Origin: Limnochordia bacterium
GTDB lineage: Bacteria; Bacillota; Limnochordia; DUMW01
DNA: 64,000 nucleotides
Direction of reading: 5' to 3'
Assembly (NCBI GenBank): GCA_023230925.1
Contig: JALNWK010000002.1
Span: 27,595-91,594, forward strand
Shown here: positions 7,981-17,425 of the stretch, one piece after another
Layout of the letters: each line of letters starts with the position of its first letter
Position numbering within the stretch: position 1 is the stretch's first letter
Notes under the pieces: generated by a model
Seen by the model: only the letters and a program-made list of their open reading frames with translations
What the model was told of the DNA's origin: nothing
Database searches by the model: none
Translations under genes and position numbers: made by a program

Positions 7981-9011
7981 TATGCCTTCTCTGTGGCGAA
8001 AAGGGCTTCGACAAAGGCATCGGGACGGAACTCCTGCAAATCCTCCATGGATTCGCCAACCCCGATCAGTTTCACGGGGATCCCCAATTCGTCAGCGATG
8101 GAGATTACGATCCCACCCCTAGCAGTACCATCTAGTTTAGTGAGGACTATACCGGAGAGATTTACCGATTGGGCAAAGAGCTTTGCCTGGGAGAGGGCAT
8201 TCTGCCCGGTGGTCCCGTCCACCACCAGTAGTACTTCCTGGGGCCCTACGCCCAGTTCTCTGGTTAATACTCGCTCGATCTTCGCCAATTCCTGCATTAG
8301 GTTCTTTTGGGTCTGCAGACGGCCTGCCGTATCGACAATCAGGTAATCGACACCCCTCGCCTTGGCTGCCTGGACACCATCGTAGACCACAGCCGCAGGA
8401 TCAGCCCCTTGTTGGTGTTTGATGATCGGAACCCCCACCCGATGGGACCACTCCTCCAACTGGTCAATAGCCGCCGCGCGAAAGGTATCAGCGGCACAAA
8501 GCAACACACTGTTTCCCTCCTGCTTCAGTCGGCAGGCCAGCTTACCAATACTGGTGGTCTTTCCCGAGCCATTCACACCAACAACAAGATACACAGTGGT
8601 ACCCCCGTCGCATTTCGCCAAGGGCGCACTGTGAGTATTTAGAAGCTCAACCAAGGATTCCTGCAGAACCTCACGCAGGGCGGCGGGTTCACTAATCTTC
8701 TGCTCCCGCACCTTCTCCTTTAAGTCCTCCATCAACCGTAGGGTAGTATTCACGCCCACATCAGCCATGATTAGAACTTCCTCGAGAGCATCGTACAGGT
8801 CATCATCGATCTTGTCATGGGCACCGAGGATTTGTTCTAACTTGCCCACGAATCCGTCCCGGGTCTTACTCAATCCTGTCATTAACCGAGCAAAGAAGCC
8901 CTCCTCTTTTTTCCCATCATGCCCTTTCTCTGACTGGCCTTGAGTCTTTGGCTGTGCTTGGGAGGGAGTCTCTTGTTCGGATTTCCTCTTGCCAAACAGT
9001 CTCTTGAACAT
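7980..9011 (-). CDS. ftsY: Signal recognition particle receptor FtsY
   Basis: Membrane-associated GTPase that docks the Ffh-ribosome complex. The 343-residue protein has a short charged, lysine/glutamine-rich A region (residues 1-40), a helical N domain, then GVNGSGKTTSIGKLA (P-loop), DTAGRLQTQ and TKLDGTARGG. It starts MFKRLFGKRK, a typical amphipathic membrane-binding opening. It lies 25 bases after smc, as in many Firmicutes. Confidence 0.97.
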   Translation of the reverse strand: MFKRLFGKRKSEQETPSQAQPKTQGQSEKGHDGKKEEGFFARLMTGLSKTRDGFVGKLEQILGAHDKIDDDLYDALEEVLIMADVGVNTTLRLMEDLKEKVREQKISEPAALREVLQESLVELLNTHSAPLAKCDGGTTVYLVVGVNGSGKTTSIGKLACRLKQEGNSVLLCAADTFRAAAIDQLEEWSHRVGVPIIKHQQGADPAAVVYDGVQAAKARGVDYLIVDTAGRLQTQKNLMQELAKIERVLTRELGVGPQEVLLVVDGTTGQNALSQAKLFAQSVNLSGIVLTKLDGTARGGIVISIADELGIPVKLIGVGESMEDLQEFRPDAFVEALFATEKA

Positions 9012-9036
9012 CTAGTCTTCTCCTTTACGTTGGTAA

Positions 9037-12000
9037 TCACGAGGCGGCCTCAGTCATTTTTAAGGAAACAACCTTGGAGACACCAGATTCCTGCATAGTA
9101 ATCCCATAGAGGATATCCGCAGCCTCCATGGTGGGGGGCCGGTGCGTGATCACTAGAAACTGTACCTTGGTCGCCGACTCCCTCACCAAACGAACGAAAC
9201 GTTCTAGATTGGCCTCATCCAAAGCCGCATCAATTTCATCTAAGATGCAAAAAGGGGTGGGACGAACCTGCAGTACACTCATTAAGAAGGCAATTCCTGT
9301 TAGCGCCCGCTCTCCCCCAGAAAGTAGATTAATATTTTGAATCTTTTTACCCGGAGGACTAACCAAAACCTCAAGTCCTTTAACCGAGTTATCTTCTTCC
9401 TCAATCAACACTAAATCAGCGGTGCCCCCATTAAATAGCCTCTTGAATGTCTTACTAAACTCGGTTTTCACCTGATCAAAGGTTTCCATAAACCGCAAAT
9501 CGCATTCCCTTTGGATTTGGTTGATAAGCTTCTCTATGGAAGACCGGGCGGCCACCAGATCGTGATACTGCTCCGAAAGGAAATCATGGCGTTTCTTCGT
9601 CTCATGATAGCGTTCAATGCTGCTGTTATCCACAGATCCAAGGGACCGTAGCTCTTCTTTGAGCCTTAATACCTGCTCCTTTGCCCGGCCCAAAGGCTCC
9701 TGTAGGGGCAAGTACCTAGCTGACTCCTCCGGGGGTAACCCGTATTTGTCTTGGAGTTCAGCTTGGGCTTGCTCTAGCCTTAGGCCAAGCTCATTTAACC
9801 TAAGATGCAGTTTGTTGACACCTTGCTTTCTGTGCTCAAGTTCCTGTTGCAGTTCCTTGATCCTTGCTTCTAACTGGGCCTGTTGGTCGGCCGCCTGCTG
9901 TCTCTTCCCTGCCACATCCTCCAACCACTCTGCGGTGGTCCTCTGTTGCTCTGCCAGTTCGGCGCCACGGCGCTCACATTCGTTTTTCTGTTTCTCTGCG
10001 CGGTTGATCTGTTCCTGCAACCCCCGGACTGTGGTAGCACTCTCATCTACTCTCTGTCTTAGGCCATGGAGTCTCTTAGCTTGCCGTTCGGAGTCTTGTT
10101 GGCATTTCTCCACCCGTTCGTTTAGCTTAGCCAAATGTACCGCCACTTCCGTAAAGGCAAGATCCAGATCCCCAATTTCCTTCCTTAATTCCCTTTCCTT
10201 GGTCTTACCACATTCTAGTTCACCGAGGAGGACTCGGTAGCCATCCTGCACCTCACAAAGCTTACTGCGTAGTGCATCAAAGGATGAGGATAGGACCGAC
10301 TCCAGTTCTTCCTGGTGGAACCGCTCCTGTCTTTTCTCCTCTTGGTTCTTGCGCAATCGAGCAAGGTGATCTTGGCTAGAGGCCCATTGATGCTGGGCTT
10401 CACTTTGCTCAAGAAGAAGACGCTCCCGCCTTTTCCGTAAATCCTCGTATTGTTCCCTTAGTCCGGCCAGTTCCGCCTCCATGTCGGTCTTTTCCCGGGT
10501 TAACGCCTCCACAGCCCTTTGGGCCCCATGGACAATATCCTTGGACTCCTCTAGCAATCGCCGTCGGGCAAGAAGCCCTGACTGGTCTTTGAACGGGGTA
10601 CCTCCGGTAATGGCACCCCCGGGACTAACGTAATCACCATCGAGGGTCACAAAACGTACCCGTCCTTTGATTTGGCCCAAGACTTCCTTGACATATTGTA
10701 ATGTTTCAACGACCATGACTCTTCCTAGAAGGTATCTGATTACTACCTCATACTCAGGATCAAGTTGGACTAAATCACTTCCTAGCCCAATAAACCCTGG
10801 GAATTCCTGAAGGCGGGGTGGTCTTTCCGGTCGGAGAATCTCCAAGGGGAGGAAAGTAGCCCGTCCGTTATTACTAGCTTTGAGATATTCCACCGCCCGT
10901 AGAGCTCCCTCCACAGTCTCGGTGACAATGTTTTGGATGTTATTACCTAAGGCTACTTCTAAGGCTGTCTCATACTCTTGGGGAACAGTGATCAAATCAC
11001 CCACTGTCCCAACAATACCGTGCATACTCGCCTCCAACACAGCGCGTACACCTTGGAAATAACTTGATTGCTGTAGGTCTTTTAGGGTCTGATGACGGGC
11101 GCGCTCTCTTTGTAGATATTCTCGGCTCTTTGCTAATCTATCATTGGTTATTTCCAGCTGTTTTTGCAGCTGGCTCATGGAGTTTTCCTGATTTAACAGC
11201 GCGTTCTGAGTCTCGCTGAGTTCATTCTGTGTACCCTCCAAGACCTTACCCCAGTGTTCCTCCAAAGCTAGGGCCCCTTTTAGGGAGGACTCCAGTTCTT
11301 CCTCAGCCTTCTCTAACTGTTGGAGATACCTTTGTTTTTCCGCTTGGTTAATCTGGGCCGCCTTCAGCTTCTCATGAAGCACCGCTTCTTGATTGGCAAG
11401 ATCGGTCAGACTCTTTTGCAGATGATCAAGGTTTCTTTCGGTTTCCTGTAGCGCTTGGTATCTTTGGGTCTTGTCATCCTTGATTGCTTTGCTCTGCTTT
11501 ATGTACTTACTTCTTTCTTCCTCCAGGGAGCGCTGTAATTCTCGGGCTTGGGCCAGCTCGACCTTTAGTTTAGCAAGCTCATCTTGGGCTGTGGCAGAAC
11601 CACGCTGGCATGCTACAAGCTCGGCTAGGTACCGTTCTTTGCGCTCTTCAATCACACTTATTTCAGCAGAGTTTTTCTCGATAAAAGACCCTAGTTCGTA
11701 TAGATGAGCTTGGTGCTTTTCATAGGTGGCGGCGTGACTTGCGGCCTGCTGTCTAGTCTCGATGAGCCTTTGGTTGACCTCTTCAAGGCTTGCTTCGGTT
11801 TGAGTAGTCAAGGACTCCTCGGTGGCAAGACTCTGTCTGGTTTTCTCCATATCGCTGGAAAGACTATTAATCTGGAAAGCAAAGATCTGCAATTCGGTCT
11901 CTTCAAGTTGCTTCTTTAGTTCATTATAGCGCTGGGCCCTTTGGGATTCTACTGCAAGCGGTTCGAGTTGGCGGACTAATTCACTAAGCAGATCCTGGAC

Positions 12001-12570
12001 CCGCACCAATGTATTTCCCGTTTGCCCTAAGCGACGGAGGGCATCGGTTTTTTTCCTTTGGAACAGGCTAATTCCGGCGACCTCTTCTAAGACCAATCTC
12101 CGCTCCGCGGGACTGGCAGCAAGAAAGGCATCCACTTGACCCTGCCCAATAATCCCATACCCGTCCTTACCCAGTCCTGTACCCATGAACAGTTCCTGGA
12201 TATCCCGCAACCGACAGGATTGCCGGTTGATCATGAACTGGCTTTCACCGCTGCGGTAGACAGTCCGGCAGACAGACACCTCGGAAAACTCCGTGGCTAG
12301 CTCGCCATCACTATTATCTAGGGTAAGCTCCACCTTGGCCATCCCCAGGGGACGTTCCTGCTTTGTACCAGCAAAAATAACATCATCCAGCTGATCGCCC
12401 CGCAAGCTACGCATACTCTGCTCGCCTAGAACCCAGCGGATGGCATCAACAATATTGCTTTTGCCGCTTCCGTTAGGGCCCACAATGGCGATCAGGCCCG
12501 GTTCAAAGACCATTTTCACCCGTTTCCCGAAGGATTTAAATCCGACTAATTCCAGGGTCTTTAAATGCAT
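9037..12570 (-). CDS. smc: Chromosome segregation protein SMC
   Basis: Core ATPase of condensin. About 1177 residues: Walker A GPNGSGKSN near the N-terminus, long coiled-coil arms, a central hinge (around GTVGDLI, FVTLDGDYVSPGGAITGG), then the ABC signature LLSGGERAL and Walker B FCILDEIDAALDEAN near the C-terminus. I place the start at 12570 (MHLKTLELVGFKSFGK), the universal SMC opening, with AGGAAG upstream. An in-frame ATG 11 codons earlier lacks a ribosome binding site. It is downstream of rnc and upstream of ftsY; here a sigma-factor gene and a plus-strand regulator intervene between rnc and smc. Confidence 0.97.
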   Translation of the reverse strand: MHLKTLELVGFKSFGKRVKMVFEPGLIAIVGPNGSGKSNIVDAIRWVLGEQSMRSLRGDQLDDVIFAGTKQERPLGMAKVELTLDNSDGELATEFSEVSVCRTVYRSGESQFMINRQSCRLRDIQELFMGTGLGKDGYGIIGQGQVDAFLAASPAERRLVLEEVAGISLFQRKKTDALRRLGQTGNTLVRVQDLLSELVRQLEPLAVESQRAQRYNELKKQLEETELQIFAFQINSLSSDMEKTRQSLATEESLTTQTEASLEEVNQRLIETRQQAASHAATYEKHQAHLYELGSFIEKNSAEISVIEERKERYLAELVACQRGSATAQDELAKLKVELAQARELQRSLEEERSKYIKQSKAIKDDKTQRYQALQETERNLDHLQKSLTDLANQEAVLHEKLKAAQINQAEKQRYLQQLEKAEEELESSLKGALALEEHWGKVLEGTQNELSETQNALLNQENSMSQLQKQLEITNDRLAKSREYLQRERARHQTLKDLQQSSYFQGVRAVLEASMHGIVGTVGDLITVPQEYETALEVALGNNIQNIVTETVEGALRAVEYLKASNNGRATFLPLEILRPERPPRLQEFPGFIGLGSDLVQLDPEYEVVIRYLLGRVMVVETLQYVKEVLGQIKGRVRFVTLDGDYVSPGGAITGGTPFKDQSGLLARRRLLEESKDIVHGAQRAVEALTREKTDMEAELAGLREQYEDLRKRRERLLLEQSEAQHQWASSQDHLARLRKNQEEKRQERFHQEELESVLSSSFDALRSKLCEVQDGYRVLLGELECGKTKERELRKEIGDLDLAFTEVAVHLAKLNERVEKCQQDSERQAKRLHGLRQRVDESATTVRGLQEQINRAEKQKNECERRGAELAEQQRTTAEWLEDVAGKRQQAADQQAQLEARIKELQQELEHRKQGVNKLHLRLNELGLRLEQAQAELQDKYGLPPEESARYLPLQEPLGRAKEQVLRLKEELRSLGSVDNSSIERYHETKKRHDFLSEQYHDLVAARSSIEKLINQIQRECDLRFMETFDQVKTEFSKTFKRLFNGGTADLVLIEEEDNSVKGLEVLVSPPGKKIQNINLLSGGERALTGIAFLMSVLQVRPTPFCILDEIDAALDEANLERFVRLVRESATKVQFLVITHRPPTMEAADILYGITMQESGVSKVVSLKMTEAAS

Positions 12571-12678
12571 GCTACTCTTCCTGCCCCCAAAACACCAAAT
12601 CATCTTAATTTTATCATAGATCTAAAGGACAGACCATAATGGGGAGCAGCAACTTATCCCCTGGCAACGGGATGACGA

Positions 12679-13371
12679 CTAAGGAATATCCGCCCAGGTC
12701 CAGATACTTAAGTCCTCCCTTTTCCGTACTTGGGTGGGGATCTTGGGGCTAAGCAAGGAACCGTAGTTATCGATCAAACGCCGTAGTTTGATCCAAGATC
12801 GGGTCCGGGCATTATCTACAGTTTTAAGATCAAGATCTAAAACCATACTAATCTCGCTATATGTATATCCATCTAGGACTAGCATCGTCACCGTACACTC
12901 CAAAGCCGACAGGTGTATACTCAGCAATTCCCTTAGTCTTTCTGTTGTGCTTCTTTCGATAACTACTTGTTCAGGACCTTGTTCATCAAAGGCCACTAGA
13001 TCACCTAAGGTTCGACTCTGATCATCATTCGCATAATCGGATAAAGACAGTGCTTTGTTCAACAGCTTATGTTTGTTATTATTGCTGGCCTTAAGCACAC
13101 TATAGATCTTTCGGCGTATGCACAGATACGCAAAGGAACTGAACTTGACCTGAAATGCCTCGGGCCTGTACCGTTTGGCCGCGCTCAACAGGCCAATGAA
13201 TCCTTCCTGACACAGATCTTCCCAGTCATGAAAAGGGGTATGATACCGAGTGACAATATGGCGGACAAGCCCAGTATACTTGGTTACAAGGTCCTCCGCA
13301 GCTTGCTTGTCTCCCTGTTGCACCTTTTCCACTAATTCGAGATCCACCGTCTGGTTACTGTCAAGCTCCAT
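12679..13371 (-). CDS. SigH-like RNA polymerase sigma factor
   Basis: A 230-residue sigma-70 family protein. Region 2 is clear (TKYTGLVRHIV, DWEDLCQEGFIGLLSAAKRY, FSSFAYLCIRRKI), as is region 4 (LDGYTYSEISMVLDLDLKTVDNA). Spacing and motifs resemble Bacillus Spo0H/SigH, which drives entry into sporulation. ATG at 13371 with GGGAGG 7 bases upstream. It is not in the usual sigH position next to rplL/nusG genes, so it could be a paralogue. Its upstream region is shared with the divergent S24-like gene. Confidence 0.75.
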   Translation of the reverse strand: MELDSNQTVDLELVEKVQQGDKQAAEDLVTKYTGLVRHIVTRYHTPFHDWEDLCQEGFIGLLSAAKRYRPEAFQVKFSSFAYLCIRRKIYSVLKASNNNKHKLLNKALSLSDYANDDQSRTLGDLVAFDEQGPEQVVIERSTTERLRELLSIHLSALECTVTMLVLDGYTYSEISMVLDLDLKTVDNARTRSWIKLRRLIDNYGSLLSPKIPTQVRKREDLSIWTWADIP

Positions 13372-13456
13372 GATCTTGCCTCCCTCACGCCCTATTGCTA
13401 CATGTATATGCTTGTCTTACCTTTCTATACCTATGATTCACAAGTCAATGTTCATA

Positions 13457-13560
13457 TACATGTTTTAGGTAATAACCGAAGTGGCTTTTGGTGGGACTTT
13501 ACCAAGAGATGGGCCTTTGTTGTATCCCTTGTTTCACTCAAGTTTACATGTTTTAGGTAA
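13457..13560. repeat. Two exact 16-bp direct repeats in a divergent promoter region
   Basis: TACATGTTTTAGGTAA occurs at 13457-13472 and again at 13545-13560, 88 bases apart. Both copies lie between the SigH-like gene and the S24-like regulator. They are candidate regulator sites; the protein that binds them is unknown. Confidence 0.6.
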
Positions 13561-13660
13561 AGGATTCGATGGCGCTTAACTCTAACATTTGGTTACTCGG
13601 AGCTGTAACCACTTGATGTATAGCCACTTTTAACCGAATGCTTATGGAGCTGAATCTGCA

Positions 13661-14281
13661 TTGAATGATAGTGAAACACTGCGCAAGATGGCCCGCATCG
13701 TGATGCAAAACCCCACAGCAACTGCAAGAGAAATCACAGAGAAAATGGGGTATGCCCAGGAAAAATCCGTCTACTATTGGCTACGGAAAGCCGGCTTCCG
13801 AGGGATTGTGGATTTCCGTCAAGCGGTGCTGACCGGGAATTTCCCGCCCCCGGATGATTTTTTTACCAGATTACCGATCGCGACGGATCAGCAGGGAAAG
13901 TACATGCGCCGCAGTATCCCTGTCCTAGGAGACTTCTCGAAGTTTGTTGGAGCCGCCCTATCCAAGCTAAGACCCCGTTTTTTCTTGAACTGTCCCGGTG
14001 CCATCAGCAAGAACGGCTTTGCACTGATTATGGATCTTCCTGATTATCATCCCGCTGTGCAAAGGGACGATATTATTGCCATCGACCCAGACCAGGAAAG
14101 CATCCAGGGAGACATTCTGCTAGTAAGCTCAGTTAATCGTGGTAATCTCTTAGGACATATCTATGGAAAGGAGGAATCTCGCCTTCTGATTTCTCCGACA
14201 AATCCGGGATATGCCATTACCTTCAACCAAGAAGGATTTACAGTCTTAGGTAGAGTGGTTGCCCTAATTCGACAGTACTAA
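13661..14281 (+). CDS. HTH regulator with degenerate LexA/S24-like C-terminal domain
   Basis: A 206-residue protein. The N-terminal part (about 5-50, ending YYWLRKAGFRGIVDFRQ) looks like a helix-turn-helix. The C-terminal part (about 120-206) follows the S24/LexA sensor-domain pattern, including RDDIIAID, QGDILLVSS, SPTNPGY and VLGRVVALIR. Where LexA has the catalytic GDSM serine this protein reads LPDY, and the expected lysine position reads H, so self-cleavage looks lost. TTG start at 13661 with GGAG about 11 bases upstream. It is divergent from the SigH-like gene and ends 3 bases before the rnc stop. Likely a transcription regulator; its signal is unknown. Confidence 0.65.
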   Translation: MNDSETLRKMARIVMQNPTATAREITEKMGYAQEKSVYYWLRKAGFRGIVDFRQAVLTGNFPPPDDFFTRLPIATDQQGKYMRRSIPVLGDFSKFVGAALSKLRPRFFLNCPGAISKNGFALIMDLPDYHPAVQRDDIIAIDPDQESIQGDILLVSSVNRGNLLGHIYGKEESRLLISPTNPGYAITFNQEGFTVLGRVVALIRQY

Positions 14282-14284
14282 GAT

Positions 14285-15013
14285 TTATCTAAATTCCTTA
14301 GACCACTGCTCGACTGTCTTCCAGGCCTGCAAAGCAGCGGATTGTTCTGCCGCTTTGCGGCTTCTTCCCATTCCTTCCCCAACTACTTGTGCTTTTACAC
14401 AAGCCTGGACCGCGTACAGTTTCGCATGATCTGGACCCCATGAAGACTTTAACCGGTACTCCGGTGATACATGATAGTGGGTTTGGGAATATTCTTGTAG
14501 GGCACTTTTTGGGTCAAGAAATTGTGTCTTGTCAAGTTTATCAGGAAGATCCTCGTCAAATAATCTAAGCACAAAATGACGGCATGCTTCATAGCCACCA
14601 TCAAGATAGACTGCAGCAATAACCGCCTCCAATGTATTGGCTAGAAGGGAAGCACGTCTGCGGCCACCGCTTTTGTCTTCCCCTCTCCCAAGCAACAGAT
14701 ATTTTCCGAGGGAAAGTGCCAGTGCATGCCGGGCTAAATTCTTAGAACAGACCAAACTAGCCCGCGCCTTAGCCAGGACGCCCTCATTACTTTCGGGGAA
14801 CCGCTGGTAGAGATACTCACTTATAATGAGATCTAACACCGTATCTCCCAGAAACTCTAGTCGTTCATTATCTCCTGTAAGTCCTGCCTCATAGCGATAG
14901 GAGCTGTGGGTTAAGGCCTGTTGAATCAACTTGCGATCGCGAAAATGGTACTGTATGGACCTTTCTAGTTGTGCAAGGTCACCTATCCGTCGTTGCAAGG
15001 GCCGTCTCCCCAT
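14285..15013 (-). CDS. rnc: Ribonuclease III
   Basis: Cleaves double-stranded RNA in rRNA maturation. It has the nuclease signature NERLEFLGDTVLDLIISEYL and a C-terminal double-stranded-RNA-binding domain (PKSALQEYSQ, PEYRLKSSWGPDHAKLY, GRSRKAAEQSAALQAW). The start is uncertain: ATG at 15013 (MGRRPLQRR) directly follows the fabF stop and suggests coupling, while in-frame ATGs at 15025 and 15067 would overlap fabF. Its position after acpP-fabF matches other Firmicutes. Confidence 0.95.
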   Translation of the reverse strand: MGRRPLQRRIGDLAQLERSIQYHFRDRKLIQQALTHSSYRYEAGLTGDNERLEFLGDTVLDLIISEYLYQRFPESNEGVLAKARASLVCSKNLARHALALSLGKYLLLGRGEDKSGGRRRASLLANTLEAVIAAVYLDGGYEACRHFVLRLFDEDLPDKLDKTQFLDPKSALQEYSQTHYHVSPEYRLKSSWGPDHAKLYAVQACVKAQVVGEGMGRSRKAAEQSAALQAWKTVEQWSKEFR

Positions 15014-15014
15014 T

Positions 15015-16256
15015 CTACGCTTCATATCGCTTGAATACCAGCACCGCATTGTGACCACCAAATCCAAAGGAGTTGTTCAGAACTACATCCACCTTGGCCG
15101 GTCGGGCCTGGTTTGGTACGTAATCCAAGTCACAATCGGGATCATGGGTCTGATAGTTGATGGTTGGCGGCACAATCTGCTCTGTTAGTACCTTTTGACA
15201 GACTACGGCTTCCACGCCCCCCGCAGCACCTAGGAGGTGCCCGGTCATCGACTTGGTTGAGCTAACCAATAGTTCGTAGGCCCCTTCACCAAAGACGCTT
15301 TTTATGGCGATGGTCTCATAGGCATCATTAAGCTCAGTGGCGGTACCGTGGGCATTGATGTACTGGACATCGCTTGGTTGCAGACCAGCATCATCCAATG
15401 CCGCCCGCATGGCCCGGGCTGCGCCCTCTCCCGAGGGAGCTGGAGCCGTAATATGATAAGCATCGGCTGTTAGACCATAGCCAATGATCTCTGAGTATAT
15501 CTTTGCCTTGCGTTTTTTTGCGTGTTCCAATGATTCAAGCACGAGGATACCCGCACCCTCGCCTAGGACAAACCCATCCCGGCCTTGATCAAAGGGGCGG
15601 CTAGCTCCCGCAGGATCATCGTTGCGGGTTGACATTGTTTTGGCGGCGCAAAAACCCGCCATGGCCAGTCGCGTTAATGCTGCCTCGGTCCCTCCGGTGA
15701 TCATCACATCGGCATCTCCCCGCTGGATAAGCTTGAAGGCATCACCAATGGAATGATTGCTCGATGCACAGGCGGTCACCGTAGTGAGATTTGGTCCCTT
15801 GCAATTAAAAATGATCGATACTTGACCGGAAGCCATATTAGGAATCATCATCGGCACGAAAAAGGGACTTACCCGTTCGGGCCCTTTTTCGAGCAAGACA
15901 TTATGCTGCTCTTCAAGGGTTGCAATCCCGCCGATCCCTGAACCAATTAGCACGCCAACCCGCTCTGACATCTGATCAGTAATGACTAATGCTGCATCCT
16001 CTAAGGCCAGCCTGGAGGCCGCTACGGCGAATTGGGAGAACCGATCCATGCGCCTGGCTTCCTTGCGCCCCATAAACTCACTAGGTTCGAATTTATCGAT
16101 TTCCGCACCAATTTTAGTGGGCAGATCACTGGTATCAATTGAATCTATTAACTTAACGCCGGACTGACCAGCAAGAATTGCCTGCCAAAAAGCCTCAGGG
16201 CCTATTCCTAGGGAAGTAACGGTCCCCAATCCGGTAACTACTACTCTTCGTTGCAA
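15015..16256 (-). CDS. fabF: 3-oxoacyl-[acyl-carrier-protein] synthase II
   Basis: Elongating condensing enzyme of fatty-acid synthesis. It contains TACASSNHS (active-site Cys), NAHGTAT and GHLLGAAGG (the two catalytic His) and the glycine-rich end NNSFGFGGHNAVLVF. I choose TTG at 16256, giving M-QRRVVVTGLG and 413 residues, the usual length, with GGGGGTG upstream. A TTG 11 codons earlier would add an atypical leader. It is separated from acpP by 166 bases, where a 7-bp inverted repeat (CTGGTCC/GGACCAG) is seen. Confidence 0.95.
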   Translation of the reverse strand: MQRRVVVTGLGTVTSLGIGPEAFWQAILAGQSGVKLIDSIDTSDLPTKIGAEIDKFEPSEFMGRKEARRMDRFSQFAVAASRLALEDAALVITDQMSERVGVLIGSGIGGIATLEEQHNVLLEKGPERVSPFFVPMMIPNMASGQVSIIFNCKGPNLTTVTACASSNHSIGDAFKLIQRGDADVMITGGTEAALTRLAMAGFCAAKTMSTRNDDPAGASRPFDQGRDGFVLGEGAGILVLESLEHAKKRKAKIYSEIIGYGLTADAYHITAPAPSGEGAARAMRAALDDAGLQPSDVQYINAHGTATELNDAYETIAIKSVFGEGAYELLVSSTKSMTGHLLGAAGGVEAVVCQKVLTEQIVPPTINYQTHDPDCDLDYVPNQARPAKVDVVLNNSFGFGGHNAVLVFKRYEA

Positions 16257-16422
16257 ACATTTCACCCCCACATGTGGTGAATTCATCAATCACAATCTGG
16301 TTAATACTCACCCCAGGATAAATACGCCAAACAAGTCTGATTAAAAACCTTTGAATCAGTTATAAAGGAAAGAATAAATGCAGTTGATGCTGGTCCACCT
16401 AGACTGGCGGACCAGCTAGACT

Positions 16423-16653
16423 TTAGACTCGCTCGTTGAGGTAGCTAACCACATCTTGCACGATTTGGATCTTCTCAGCATCCTCGTCGGAAATCTCAAT
16501 ACCAAACTCATCTTCAAAAGCCATAATTAACTCTACAATGTCGAGGGAGTCAGCATGCAGGTCATCTGTAAAGGATGCTTGCGGAGTTACCGCATCTTCC
16601 TCAATGCCTAACTGATCGACAATGATCTCTTTTACCTTCTCAAATACGTCCAC
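16423..16653 (-). CDS. acpP: Acyl carrier protein
   Basis: A 76-residue acidic protein with the phosphopantetheine attachment site DDLHADSLDIVELIM (Ser36). It carries growing acyl chains for FabD, FabH, FabG and FabF, all encoded beside it. It begins 25 bases after fabG. Confidence 0.98.
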   Translation of the reverse strand: MDVFEKVKEIIVDQLGIEEDAVTPQASFTDDLHADSLDIVELIMAFEDEFGIEISDEDAEKIQIVQDVVSYLNERV

Positions 16654-16678
16654 AGGTTCACCTCCCCTTGTTGATACT

Positions 16679-17425
16679 CTAGTTCATTAGCAGCCCGCCG
16701 TCGACGTTTAAGACTTGACCGGTTACATAGGCACTTAGGTCGGAAGCAAAAAACAGTACTGCATTGGCCACGTCGACTGCTTGCCCAGTGCGTTGCATGG
16801 GAATTTGATCAGTTAAGCGCTTCTTCTGTTCCTCATTTAGCTGTTCGGTCATGGCAGACTCGATAAAGCCCGGGGCAATCGCATTTGCTGTAATGCCCCT
16901 ACTTGCCACTTCCCTAGCAAGGCTTTTGGTAAACCCAATTACACCTGCCTTAGATGCAGCGTAATTGGCCTGTCCTGCATTACCCATCCGGCCAACAACC
17001 GAGGATATGTTAATAATCCTCCCATAACGCCGTTTGATCATCCCACGTAGCACCGCTTTGCTGCAATTGAAAACTCCAGTTAGGTTAACATCCATCACTT
17101 TTTGCCACTGTGCCTGAGTCATCCGCAACAATAGACTGTCCTGCGTAATACCAGCATTATTCACTAGGATATCCACTGAGTCCCATGTGTTCTCCACATC
17201 AGTAATCAGCTGCTCCACACTAGCCGGGTCTGTCACATCAGCACGAAAACCCTTAATCCGCTGTCCGAAATCCTTTTCAAACTCACTTACTGTCTGCTGC
17301 AGAATAGTTTCATCTAGATCACAGATAGCCACCTTACAACCTTCCCCTAGAAAGGTTGCAGCAATAGCCTTACCAAGGCCCCGCGCACCACCGGTAACAA
17401 GTGCCACCTTGCCGGTCAGTATCAT
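16679..17425 (-). CDS. fabG: 3-oxoacyl-[acyl-carrier-protein] reductase
   Basis: NADPH-dependent short-chain dehydrogenase that reduces 3-oxoacyl-ACP. The 248-residue protein shows the cofactor motif GGARGLGKAIA, NNAGIT, the catalytic Ser in NISSVVG, the YAASKAG tyrosine-lysine pair and the VDGG ending. Its start overlaps the fabD stop by 4 bases (ATGA), indicating translational coupling. Confidence 0.97.
   Translation of the reverse strand: MILTGKVALVTGGARGLGKAIAATFLGEGCKVAICDLDETILQQTVSEFEKDFGQRIKGFRADVTDPASVEQLITDVENTWDSVDILVNNAGITQDSLLLRMTQAQWQKVMDVNLTGVFNCSKAVLRGMIKRRYGRIINISSVVGRMGNAGQANYAASKAGVIGFTKSLAREVASRGITANAIAPGFIESAMTEQLNEEQKKRLTDQIPMQRTGQAVDVANAVLFFASDLSAYVTGQVLNVDGGLLMN

Noticed and set aside
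9617..10240. A 207-codon open frame on the plus strand opposite smc.
   Set aside because: Its Ser/Cys-rich product is the usual antisense shadow of coiled-coil codons.
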